DNA of 64,000 nucleotides from Amycolatopsis rubida (GTDB taxonomy: Bacteria; Actinomycetota; Actinomycetes; Mycobacteriales; Pseudonocardiaceae): contig NZ_FOWC01000013.1 of NCBI RefSeq assembly GCF_900115345.1, forward strand, positions 62,001 through 126,000. Reading direction: 5' to 3'. The notes under the pieces were generated by a model. It was not told the DNA's origin, did not search any database, and saw only the letters and a program-made list of their open reading frames with translations. Below are positions 34,247 to 42,358 of the stretch, piece by piece (within the stretch, counting starts at the first letter, position 1; every line of letters starts with the position of its first letter). The translations under genes and the position numbers were made by a program.

Positions 34247-35707
34247 GTGGATCACGCATTGTCGTTGCAGCACTTCGTAGCGGGACGGTGGGTTCCCGGC
34301 GACGGACCGGTCACGCAGAGTGTCGACCCGGCGGATCCCGCGCAGATCGTGGCCGAATACCGCACAGCCGGTCCGGAGCTGCTGGACCAGGCAGTGCGCG
34401 CGGCGGTGGCGGCGCAGCCGGAGTGGGATCGCCAGGGCACCATCGCCCGAGGTCTCGTGCTGCGGCGGGCCGCGGAACTGCTCGCCCAGCGCGCCGAATC
34501 GGTGGCCGCGCTGATGACCCGCGAGCAGGGCAAGACGCTGGCGGAGTCGCGCGGCGAGGTGGCCGCCTCGGTCGAGACGCTGCACTATCACGCGGGCCGG
34601 GCGCGCAGTGCCGACGGCGTGCTCTACCCCTCCGGCAACCCGGACGAGGTCGTGCGGACCGTGCGCCGTCCGCTGGGCGTCGTCGGCGTGATCACGCCGT
34701 GGAACTTCCCGGTGCAGATCCCGGCGTGGAAGCTCGCCCCCGCGCTGCTGTGGGGCAACTCCGTGGTGTGGAAGCCGGCCAGCGACACGGTCGCGCTGGC
34801 GGTGGCGTTCGCCGAGATCCTCGTCGAGGCCGGGGTGCCGGACGGCGTGCTCAACCTGCTGCTCGCGCCCGGTTCGCTGGGCGCGGAGCTGGTGGAGCGG
34901 CCGGAGCTGTCCGGTGTCACGTTCACCGGATCGGTGCCGGTCGGCCGCGCGATCCAGGCCGCGGTCGTGCCGCGCGGCGCGAAAGTGCAGCTCGAACTCG
35001 GCGGGCACAGCGCGGCGATCGTCCTGCCCGACGCCGACCCGGCCCAAGCCGCCGCGGCGCTGGTCACCGCGTCGATGAGCGGAACCGGGCAGAAGTGCAC
35101 GGCCGCTCGCCGGATCATCGCGGTCGGGGATGCCTACGACCGGCTGGTCGCCGAGCTGTCCGCCCGGGTCAAGGGCCTCGTCGTCGGGCCGGGGACGACG
35201 CCGGGAACCGAGATCGGGCCGTTGGTGTCCGCCCGGGCGGCGGAAGAGGTCGAGGGCGCGATCCAGCAGGCGGTCGGCGAGGGCGCGACGGTGCTGGCCC
35301 GCGCGGACTGCCCGCGGGGCGGGGCGTTCGTCGCGCCGACGCTGCTGGCCGGGACGCCCGAACTGACGATCAGCCAGGAGGAAGTGTTCGGCCCGGTCGC
35401 CACCGTGCTGCGCGCCGTCGACCTGGACGAGGCGATCCGGCTCGCGAACGGCACCCGGTTCGGGCTCACCGCGGCGGTGTTCACCGACGACGAGCGCGCG
35501 GTCCGGCAGTGCCTGCGCGACCTGGACGCGGGCATCGTGAAGGTCAACGCGCCGAACACCGGGTCCGAGGTGCATGCCCCGTTCGGCGGCCTCAAAGACT
35601 CGTCGTTCCCCGCACCCCGCGAGCAGAACGGCGAATCCGCCGCGGAGTTCTTCACCTGGACCAAAACCGCGTACCTGCGGACGTCCGCGCCTCGGGAACA
35701 ATCGTGA
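34247..35707 (+). CDS. NAD(P)+-dependent aldehyde dehydrogenase
   Basis: A 486-aa member of the ALDH superfamily, which oxidises aldehydes to acids. The cofactor segment is VGVITPWNFPVQIPAWKL, the general base Glu is in LELGGHSAAIV (about residue 254) and the catalytic Cys is in SGTGQKCTAARR (about residue 288). EEVFGPVATVL and NAPNTGSEVHAPFGGLKDS follow. It resembles the ketoglutarate-semialdehyde/succinate-semialdehyde group. The GTG at 34247 with GAGGAG upstream is preferred to the ATG at 34205. Its stop overlaps the next gene's GTG (GTGA). Confidence 0.92.
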   Translation: MDHALSLQHFVAGRWVPGDGPVTQSVDPADPAQIVAEYRTAGPELLDQAVRAAVAAQPEWDRQGTIARGLVLRRAAELLAQRAESVAALMTREQGKTLAESRGEVAASVETLHYHAGRARSADGVLYPSGNPDEVVRTVRRPLGVVGVITPWNFPVQIPAWKLAPALLWGNSVVWKPASDTVALAVAFAEILVEAGVPDGVLNLLLAPGSLGAELVERPELSGVTFTGSVPVGRAIQAAVVPRGAKVQLELGGHSAAIVLPDADPAQAAAALVTASMSGTGQKCTAARRIIAVGDAYDRLVAELSARVKGLVVGPGTTPGTEIGPLVSARAAEEVEGAIQQAVGEGATVLARADCPRGGAFVAPTLLAGTPELTISQEEVFGPVATVLRAVDLDEAIRLANGTRFGLTAAVFTDDERAVRQCLRDLDAGIVKVNAPNTGSEVHAPFGGLKDSSFPAPREQNGESAAEFFTWTKTAYLRTSAPREQS

Positions 35708-37356
35708 CCCGGCCCGCGGACACCGCGCTCGCTCCGGCGGAACTGGGCGCTGCCCGCTACACCCGGCACAGCTTCGCGCGGTCGTTCCTCCGTCAGGCGG
35801 CGCGGGAACGCTGGGCAGTGTCCCGCACCCGGTGGGAGTTCGACGACAGCGGCCACGGCGAGGCGGTCTACCGGATCGACGCGGACGGCACTCTGCTGCA
35901 CTTCGCGGTGTTTTCCACGGTACTGCGGGAAAACGAGCGTACTGACCGCGTGATCGCGAAGCGCTGGGATGTCACTGCCGCTCTGGTGGAAGGGCCGGTT
36001 CCCGACGATCGGCTGGCCGAACTGCGCCGGGAAGTGCCCCGGCAGGAAGCTGGCCGCGCCGACGCCGCGACACTGGTGTGGACCCGGGCCAACCGGAGCG
36101 AGCGATTCTTCGACTACGTGGTGGCGCAACTGGCTGCCGGTGCACAGCCGGACTGCGCCACGATGGGCGACGCCTGCTACATCCTGCGCAGTACGGCCTT
36201 CTACAGCAACGGAAAGTTCGGTCTCGCCGACTTCGACCGGCTTGCCGAAATCCCGCCGTTGCAGGTGCCCTACCGCGCGCAGATGCTGGCCGCGTGGCTG
36301 CTGCGCGAGTTCAGCTATGACCTGGTCGAACAGTGCGCCGCCTGCCGAAACCCGGCCGCGGCGAAGCTTTCCGGCGAATGGCGACGGTATCTCGGCCTCG
36401 GCAACGCGACCGGACTCGGCATGGTCCCGTTCGTGGTGAACCATCCGCACATCCTCGACGCCTGGTGCTCGGCACGGGAACTCCCGCTGGCCCATGCCCT
36501 CGACGCCGAGGCGGACGCCGGTTCGGTCCGGCGGGCGAGTGAACTGCTCGACCGGGCCCGCCGGTACTTCGCCGAACGCGACACCCTGACGACCGCGCCG
36601 TACCTGACCGGTCCCGAACTGGCTGACCGGCTCGGCGGAATCGCCTCGCTGCTCAGCGAATTCCCCGCGGGCGGCTTCCGGTGGCGGGACCTCGACGACC
36701 GAGCCGCGGAGTTCGGCGCCGAGGCCCGGGCCGTGCTGCACACCGTCCTGGTCGAACTGGACGACTCGCTCGACGCGGAGATCGAGCACCTGCTGACCTG
36801 TGACCAACGCCGGCGAGTCGACCTCGCGCAGACCTGCGGCGAGCTGCGCGACCTGCTCGCCGACCGGTACGACTGGACCCGCGAGTTCGACTTCACCGAT
36901 CCGAACGAACAGGCGAGGTTCTGGTTCTCCGCAGAGGACAACGAAGAACCCCGGCGCGGCAACCGCGGCCAGGACCCGGGCGAATCGATGGAGCACCCGA
37001 TCGACGTCGCCCGCGCCGTGCACGCCCTCCGGCACGACCTGGCCGCCGCGGACGCGGGCCGATCGGTGGCGGAGTTCCTGCTCGAATTCCCGTGGCATCG
37101 CGGAATTGTCGCGCGCGTGCAGTCTGTCGCCGGGCTCCGTTACGGCGAGGTCCGCGCGAACCTGCTCGCCGGCGATTTCCTTCCGCTGCACCTGCAGCGA
37201 TTCCAGCTCGCCCTTTACGGCATGGAGAACTACAGCCCGCAGTCGACCGACTGGTTGCGCGTCACGCTGTTCTCCGGCGCGCCCCGGGCGCGCGACGTCG
37301 AGTCCGGAGCGGACGACGACTGGCTGTTCACCCGCAAGCCCGGAAAGGAGTCCTGA
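35704..37356 (+). CDS. Conserved hypothetical protein, 550 aa, in catabolic operon
   Basis: I recall similar proteins in proteobacterial operons but no assigned function. There is no signal peptide or membrane segment. Visible features are ARYTRHSFARSFLRQAARERW at the start, RTRWEFDDSGHGEAVYRI, TLVWTRANRSERFFDYVVAQL, DACYILRSTAFYSNGKFGLAD and GLGNATGLGMVPFVVNHPHIL. The central RSTAFYSNGKFG and GNATGLGMVPF blocks look like conserved active-site or ligand loops. It overlaps the ALDH gene by 4 bp and is followed with no gap by the dipeptidase-like gene, so a role in the same pathway is very likely. Confidence 0.85.
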   Translation: MTRPADTALAPAELGAARYTRHSFARSFLRQAARERWAVSRTRWEFDDSGHGEAVYRIDADGTLLHFAVFSTVLRENERTDRVIAKRWDVTAALVEGPVPDDRLAELRREVPRQEAGRADAATLVWTRANRSERFFDYVVAQLAAGAQPDCATMGDACYILRSTAFYSNGKFGLADFDRLAEIPPLQVPYRAQMLAAWLLREFSYDLVEQCAACRNPAAAKLSGEWRRYLGLGNATGLGMVPFVVNHPHILDAWCSARELPLAHALDAEADAGSVRRASELLDRARRYFAERDTLTTAPYLTGPELADRLGGIASLLSEFPAGGFRWRDLDDRAAEFGAEARAVLHTVLVELDDSLDAEIEHLLTCDQRRRVDLAQTCGELRDLLADRYDWTREFDFTDPNEQARFWFSAEDNEEPRRGNRGQDPGESMEHPIDVARAVHALRHDLAAADAGRSVAEFLLEFPWHRGIVARVQSVAGLRYGEVRANLLAGDFLPLHLQRFQLALYGMENYSPQSTDWLRVTLFSGAPRARDVESGADDDWLFTRKPGKES

Positions 37357-38346
37357 GTGGACCCCCTGGAGCACGGCGACCTCACTGTCGTCGACGGACT
37401 GCAGATCAACAACTGGGACCGCAAAGTCCTGGAGGAACTGAAAGCGGGCGGCGTCACCGGCGTGAACGCGACCTGCGCGGTCTGGGAAGGCCCGCAGGAA
37501 ACGCTGCGCGCGGTCGCGGATTGGTACGAACTCGCGCGGGACAACGCCGATCTGGTCGTCCTCGCCGAGAACGCCGATGACATCCGGCAGGCGAAACGCG
37601 ACGGCAGGCTGGCGGTGCTGCTCGGCTTCCAGAACTCCTCGCCCTTCGGCGACGACTACCGGATGGTCGAGGTCTTCCACCGCCTCGGCGTGCGCATCGC
37701 GCAGCTGACCTACAACATCCAGAACCTCGTCGGCGGTGCCTGCTACGACGACCACGATTCCGGGCTCACCGCGTACGGCCGCTTCATCGTCGCGGAAATG
37801 AACCGCGTCGGGATGCTGGTCGACCTGTCGCACGTCGGGAACCGCACGAGCCGCGACGCGATCGACGCCTCGGCCGGACCGGTCGCGATCACGCACGCGA
37901 ACCCGCTGTCCTTCGCGGATTCGCCGCGCAACAAGCCGGACGACGTCATCGACGCCCTCGCCGCGCGCGGCGGGGTGCTCGGCTGTTGCTTGTACCCCAA
38001 CGTGATCGGCGGCGAGAAGACGACGCGGCGGCAGTTCTGCGAGATGGTCGCGGGACTGGTCGAGCGGATCGGGCCGGACCACGTAGCGCTGGGCAGCGAC
38101 TGCACGCGCAACTGGTCGCAGGACTACGTCGCGTGGCTCCGCAACGGCCGGTGGCGGCCCGCGTCCGCGGTTCCGGTGGAGCCGCAGTGGCCGGTGTGGC
38201 CGACCTGGTTCGGCGGTCCGGCCGACTTCCCGGTCCTCACCGAGGGATTGCTGGAAGTGGGCCTGGACGAAACCGTCGTGGCGCAGGTGCTGGGCGGCAA
38301 CTGGCTCCGGCTGTTCGACACGGTGTTCCCCGGAGCCGGACAATGA
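37357..38346 (+). CDS. Membrane dipeptidase (M19)-like protein lacking the HxD metal motif
   Basis: A 329-aa TIM-barrel protein of the renal dipeptidase family. Canonical members begin with a zinc-binding D-G-H-x-D; here the segment is VVDGLQINNW, so the His and Asp are gone. Later landmarks are kept: YNIQNLVGGAC, VDLSHVGNRTS, ITHANPLSFADSPRNK and LGSDCTRNW. The dipeptidase-like gene next to dgcAB in Pseudomonas, as I remember it, has the same altered start (IIDGLIIAKW), so this is a subfamily trait. A non-peptidase, single-metal or altered amidohydrolase reaction is possible. GTG start with GGAAAGGAG upstream. Confidence 0.88.
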   Translation: MDPLEHGDLTVVDGLQINNWDRKVLEELKAGGVTGVNATCAVWEGPQETLRAVADWYELARDNADLVVLAENADDIRQAKRDGRLAVLLGFQNSSPFGDDYRMVEVFHRLGVRIAQLTYNIQNLVGGACYDDHDSGLTAYGRFIVAEMNRVGMLVDLSHVGNRTSRDAIDASAGPVAITHANPLSFADSPRNKPDDVIDALAARGGVLGCCLYPNVIGGEKTTRRQFCEMVAGLVERIGPDHVALGSDCTRNWSQDYVAWLRNGRWRPASAVPVEPQWPVWPTWFGGPADFPVLTEGLLEVGLDETVVAQVLGGNWLRLFDTVFPGAGQ

Positions 38347-39035
38347 CCGCGGCGAGGGCCGAGCGTGTCGCGGCGGCCGAAACCGTGCGCACCCGGGTGT
38401 CCGTGCGGGAGATCCACGAGGTTTCGCTCCGTGCCTTGCGGGCGTCGGGGCTGAGCAGCGGCGAGGCGGAGTACCTGGCTGAAGTCATCGCGTCCGCCGA
38501 GGTGCACGAGGGTGCCGGGCTCGACGCCTTGGCCACCGAAACAGCCCGGATCCCGGCCGGACGGGTCGGTCTCAGGCTGGAACATTGCGACGGGTACGCG
38601 GTGGCGCACGACCCGGCTTCGCGCGGTCCGCTGCAGGCGTTCGTGCCCGCCTGCGAAACGGCCGCCGTGGTGGGCACGGTGGTCGTGCCGGGAATGACTG
38701 GCAGTCCGGTGCTGGATTGGGCTGCGTTGGACATCGCCGAACGATCCGGCCGGGTCCTGTCCCTTTCGGATGGCGGGGAACGCACGGTCGTCACTCCGAG
38801 CGGGGACCTGCTGAGGCTGCCCGCCGCCGCGGAACCGCGTCCACCGGTCGTGGGGTTGGTGATCCGCCCGCTGCGCGAGGTTCCGGACGGACCGGTGATT
38901 TCCACTGCGGCGGAACGGAAACAGCGGCATCGCGAAGCGGTCGCCCATGGTGTGTCCGTGAAAACTCCACTGTGGACTCTCGCGTACTCGATCGCGTGCG
39001 GGTTCCTGATTCCGGACCACCGGGAGGGCCGATGA
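38343..39035 (+). CDS. DUF3726-like protein
   Basis: A 230-aa protein. The start RVSVREIHEVSLRALRASGLSSGEAEYLAEVIASAEVH-type helix pair looks like the N-terminus of DUF3726 and of type-2 malate/lactate dehydrogenases, but no Ldh_2 nucleotide site follows. The end has VSVKTPLWTLAYSIACGFLIPD. The function is unknown and the family name is tentative. It overlaps the dipeptidase-like gene by 4 bp (ATGA) and the RidA gene by 4 bp. Confidence 0.7.
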   Translation: MTAARAERVAAAETVRTRVSVREIHEVSLRALRASGLSSGEAEYLAEVIASAEVHEGAGLDALATETARIPAGRVGLRLEHCDGYAVAHDPASRGPLQAFVPACETAAVVGTVVVPGMTGSPVLDWAALDIAERSGRVLSLSDGGERTVVTPSGDLLRLPAAAEPRPPVVGLVIRPLREVPDGPVISTAAERKQRHREAVAHGVSVKTPLWTLAYSIACGFLIPDHREGR

Positions 39036-39433
39036 CTTCGCGAGAGCTGGTAGCGCATCCGCACGGACCGCGTCCCTACGCCGGTGCCGCCGTTTTCGGC
39101 GGGGTGATCTGGGCGTGCGGGCAGGTCCCGGCCCGGCGGGACGGCAGCGTCCCGGAAGAAATCGACGAGCAGGTGCGGGTCGCCCTCGACAACCTTGAGG
39201 ACACCCTGCGGGCCGCGGGAGGGAGCCTGCGCACGCTGCTCAAACTGACGGTGTTCCTCGCCGACCTCGGCGAGTTCGACGCCTACCACCAGGCCTACCT
39301 CGACCGATTCGCCGGCATCGACCTGCCGCCGCGGACCACGGTCCAGGTCGCCGGGTTCCGGGGGACGAAACGCATCGAGATCGACGCCGTGGCGGCGGTC
39401 GGCAGCGAGGAGACCAACCGACATGAAGACTGA
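39032..39433 (+). CDS. RidA family protein
   Basis: A 133-aa protein of the RidA/YjgF group, which hydrolyses reactive enamines and imines to ketones. Typical segments are YAGAAVFGGVIWACGQVP, EQVRVALDNLEDTLRAAGG, VFLADLGEFDAYHQAYLDRF and PPRTTVQVAGFRG with the key Arg; RIEIDAVAAV closes it. Its place in the operon suggests that an enamine or imine arises in the pathway. The start overlaps the previous stop, and its end overlaps the MFS start by 11 nt. Confidence 0.9.
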   Translation: MTSRELVAHPHGPRPYAGAAVFGGVIWACGQVPARRDGSVPEEIDEQVRVALDNLEDTLRAAGGSLRTLLKLTVFLADLGEFDAYHQAYLDRFAGIDLPPRTTVQVAGFRGTKRIEIDAVAAVGSEETNRHED

Positions 39434-40772
39434 CCGCGCACCGGACACCGCGGGCTCTGTTGTCCGCGCAACCCTGGATTCGGCCCGGCTCAACGGGTTT
39501 CACCGCAAGCTCGCGCTGTACTCTTCCGGCGGGCCGTTCCTGGACGGCTACATCCTCAGCATCATCGGCATCGCGCTGGTGCAGATCGGCCCGCAGTGGC
39601 GGATGGACTCGCTGTGGTCCGGCCTGATCGGCGCGTCCGCGCTGGTCGGCGTGTTCATCGGGGGAGCGGTGTTCGGCCCGCTCACCGACCGGATCGGCCG
39701 GAAACTGATGTACACGATCGACCTGATCGCGATCATCGTGTGCTCGGTGCTGCAGTTCTTCGTCGCCGACGCCGCGCAATTGTTCGTGCTGCGGCTGCTG
39801 ATCGGCGTCGCGGTGGGCGCGGACTATCCCATCGCGACCGCGCTGGTCACCGAATTCGCGCCGAAAGCGTGGCGGGCGCGGCTGGTCGGCGGGCTGAACG
39901 CGATGTGGTTCGTCGGCGCGACGGTCGCCGCGTTCGTCGGGTTCTTCCTGCTGAACGTGGACCAGGGCTGGAAGTGGATGCTGCTGTCCTCGGCGGTGCC
40001 CGCGCTGCTGATCGTGATCGCCCGCACCAGCATTCCGGAATCGCCGCGCTGGCTGCACAGCAAGGGCCGCGACGCCGAAGCGCTGGAGGTTTTGCGCACG
40101 ACGATCGGCGAGCACGCGACGCTGGACGACCTGCCGGAAGCCGAAACCAAAACCCCGATGTCCGCGTTGTGGCGCCGCGGATATCTCAAGCGGGTCGTGT
40201 TCATCTCGATTTTCTGGACGTGCACGGTCGTCCCGCTGTTCGCGATCTACGCCTTCGGGCCGCAGATCCTCGAACTGTTCAACCTCGGCGGCGGCAACCT
40301 GTCGCACCTCGGCTACGGCCTGATCAATTTCTTCTTCTTCGTCGGCAATATCGCCGCGCTGCTGCTGGTGGACCGGCTCGGCCGCCGTCCCGTCCTGATC
40401 TGGGGCTTCGCGATTTCCGCGGCCGGACTGTTCTACCTCGGCCTGCAACCGGGTGCCGCGCTGTGGCTGATCGCGCTCGCCTTCGCGGTGTACGCGGTGT
40501 TCAACGGCGGACCGTCCATTCTGGAATGGATCTATCCGAACGAGCTGTTCCCGACCGAGGTCCGCGCGTCGGCGGTGGGACTGTGCACCGGGATCAGCCG
40601 GATCGGCGCGGCTGTCGGCACCTTCGCGACGCCGTGGTCGCTCACCAATCTCGGATTGTCGGCCACGATGTACATCGCCGCCGGGATCGCCGCGCTGGGC
40701 GCGATCGTGAGCGCCTTGATGGCCCCGGAGACCAAGAACGTCGATCTGCACGTGGCTTCTTCGCTCAGCTGA
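39423..40772 (+). CDS. MFS transporter, sugar/aromatic acid type
   Basis: A 449-aa 12-helix secondary transporter. The signature loop GPLTDRIGRKLMYTIDL lies between helices 2 and 3, with VDRLGRRPVLIWGF at the matching place in the second half and PESPRWLHSKGR after helix 6. It resembles sugar-porter and aromatic-acid:H+ symporters and is the likely uptake system for the operon's substrate. It is the last gene before the terminator at 40780. Confidence 0.9.
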   Translation: MKTDRAPDTAGSVVRATLDSARLNGFHRKLALYSSGGPFLDGYILSIIGIALVQIGPQWRMDSLWSGLIGASALVGVFIGGAVFGPLTDRIGRKLMYTIDLIAIIVCSVLQFFVADAAQLFVLRLLIGVAVGADYPIATALVTEFAPKAWRARLVGGLNAMWFVGATVAAFVGFFLLNVDQGWKWMLLSSAVPALLIVIARTSIPESPRWLHSKGRDAEALEVLRTTIGEHATLDDLPEAETKTPMSALWRRGYLKRVVFISIFWTCTVVPLFAIYAFGPQILELFNLGGGNLSHLGYGLINFFFFVGNIAALLLVDRLGRRPVLIWGFAISAAGLFYLGLQPGAALWLIALAFAVYAVFNGGPSILEWIYPNELFPTEVRASAVGLCTGISRIGAAVGTFATPWSLTNLGLSATMYIAAGIAALGAIVSALMAPETKNVDLHVASSLS

Positions 40773-40779
40773 GCGGGAA

Positions 40780-40816
40780 ACCGGGCCCGGCGCTGGGGAG
40801 GCGCGCCGGGCCCGGT
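40780..40816. terminator. Strong hairpin terminator ending the operon
   Basis: ACCGGGCCCGGCGC (40780-40793) pairs perfectly with GCGCCGGGCCCGGT (40803-40816). It lies between the MFS gene and the convergent fasciclin relic. Confidence 0.85.
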
Positions 40817-40820
40817 GGCT

Positions 40821-41241
40821 TCAGTTCTTGTTGGTTCCGGGGGTGAGCACCTTGTCGATGACGAAGACGGTGGCGTTCTCGGTCGGGATGTTGCCGCAGA
40901 GGATCTTCGCGCCGTTGACCGTCATGGTGTCGCCGGAACCCTCGATCTTCAGCGGGCCGCCCGCGCTGTTCAGCGAGGTGACGGCACCCGGCCTGTGCGA
41001 GGCCCTTGGCGGCGACGTGGTACTGCCGGATCGGCGCGAGCTGGTTCGGGTTGGCCGCCAGTTCCTTGAACTTCGCGTCGCCGAGCGCGGTGAACGCCGG
41101 GTCGGCCGGGGCGAAGACGGTGATGGCCTGCTGGCTGTCGAGCGTGTCGACCAGATTGGTGGCCTTGACCGCCGCGACCAGCTTCGTGAGCAGCGGGCCC
41201 ATCGAGTCGAGCGAACCCGGCGCGAGGCGAAGGGTCTTCAC
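40821..41241 (-). pseudogene. Fasciclin-domain protein relic
   Basis: From the GTG at 41241, which has GGAGAA 7 nt upstream, the frame reads a FAS1 domain: LLTKLVAAVKATNLVDTL, AITVFAPADPAFTAL and a YHVAAKGL turn. Near 41000 the reading frame shifts; the other frame continues AVTSLNSAGGPLKIEGSGD, TMTVNGAKILCGNI and FVIDKVLTPG to the stop at 40821. The N-terminal signal peptide is also missing. It is a frameshifted, shortened MPT70/83-like gene; a single-base sequencing error could restore the domain but not the signal. Confidence 0.75.
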
Positions 41242-42150
41242 GGCAGTTCTCCGTTCACAGTGGATTGTTCGGCGGGGATTCGGCGCCGGGCCGGAGCCGG
41301 ATTGGCCAGGAAGCGATAAAAGTCGTGGAATGCCATCCGGTCGCCCCGCCGGGCTTCGATCCGGACGCAGCCGGATTTGTCGGCCGTGCGCACGAAAACC
41401 TGATGGGCGCCGGGCTTCACGGAAATCTGGATCCATCACCTCGCCGGGTATTCCGGTTCACCTCGGCGCGCAAGGTCGTCGGCTGCCGGGCCCCGCAGGC
41501 GATCCGCACCGGGCTTCCGCCAGCAGATCGACGCCGATGAAGTTCGAAGTGGACACGCACGTCATCGTCACCGTGCGCTCGACCAGCGGCCGGTAGCGGT
41601 ACCGGATTTCCCGTTCGGCCATCCCGCGGATCCGCGGGCTCCAGTCCTCGGTGCGCACCTGCGGAACCGACAACGCGGTGTCGACGCGATAGAAGTTCCG
41701 GTTGGGCGTGCGGAACGCCGGGATCCCGAGCTTGGCGAAATCCGCGTCAGGGAATGGACGGAGCCGAAACCGCGGGCAGGAGCGGTCCGACCGCCTCCCG
41801 GGATGCAGTGGCCTCTCGCGTTACGCTGATCGCCTGTCCGGCACAGCCGAGCACTCCGGCACCGACGCTGCCGACCGGCGCGACGAGTCTGTCGCCTGCT
41901 GTTGTGCCGCGATTCGGTGCAGCAGCGGGAAAACCGCGACTCCGGCTACGAGGCTGGCCAGCGGAGCCGGCAACGCGACTGCGGTCAGATCCGGCCGCGC
42001 GGCCACCGCGACCCCGCCGATCAGTCCAAACGCGACAATGATCGCGACACCCGGCCACGGCTTCCGTCGAGACAGCAACCCGGACGGCTTTGCCGCAGGC
42101 GCCGAAGGCCCGCACCGCGAAGTCTTTCAGCGGCAGCGGCGTCAAGTCGA
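41242..42150 (-). pseudogene. Membrane molybdopterin oxidoreductase (sulfite-oxidase family) relic
   Basis: Fragments in correct order on the minus strand: TPLPLKDFAVRAFGACGKAV (N-terminus), IIVAFGLIGGVAVAARP and LVAGVAVFPLLHRIAA (membrane helices), NRNFYRVDTALSVPQVRTED, REIRYRYRPLVERTVTMTCV and VKPGAHQVFVRTADKSG. These match bacterial membrane-anchored sulfite-oxidase-like proteins, but they are in several frames and the central Moco-binding part and the C-terminus are mostly lost. The neighbouring fasciclin relic is a common partner of such genes in actinomycetes. Confidence 0.65.
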
Positions 42151-42358
42151 TGGCTCCGTGGACGGGAGGTCACACCGGGCATTCGCAGCCGGACCGAGCG
42201 CGGATGGGTGGGCGTCCGTCACTCGTCCGAGTACCCGCGCGGGCCCGCGACACCTTTTTCGCCGGATTTGCGCGAACTCGTGCGCATGCGGCCGTTCTGT
42301 CGGCTAAGTTCCCGGACGACTCCGAATGGAGCAGTGATTCGGGAGAATGGGGACACCG

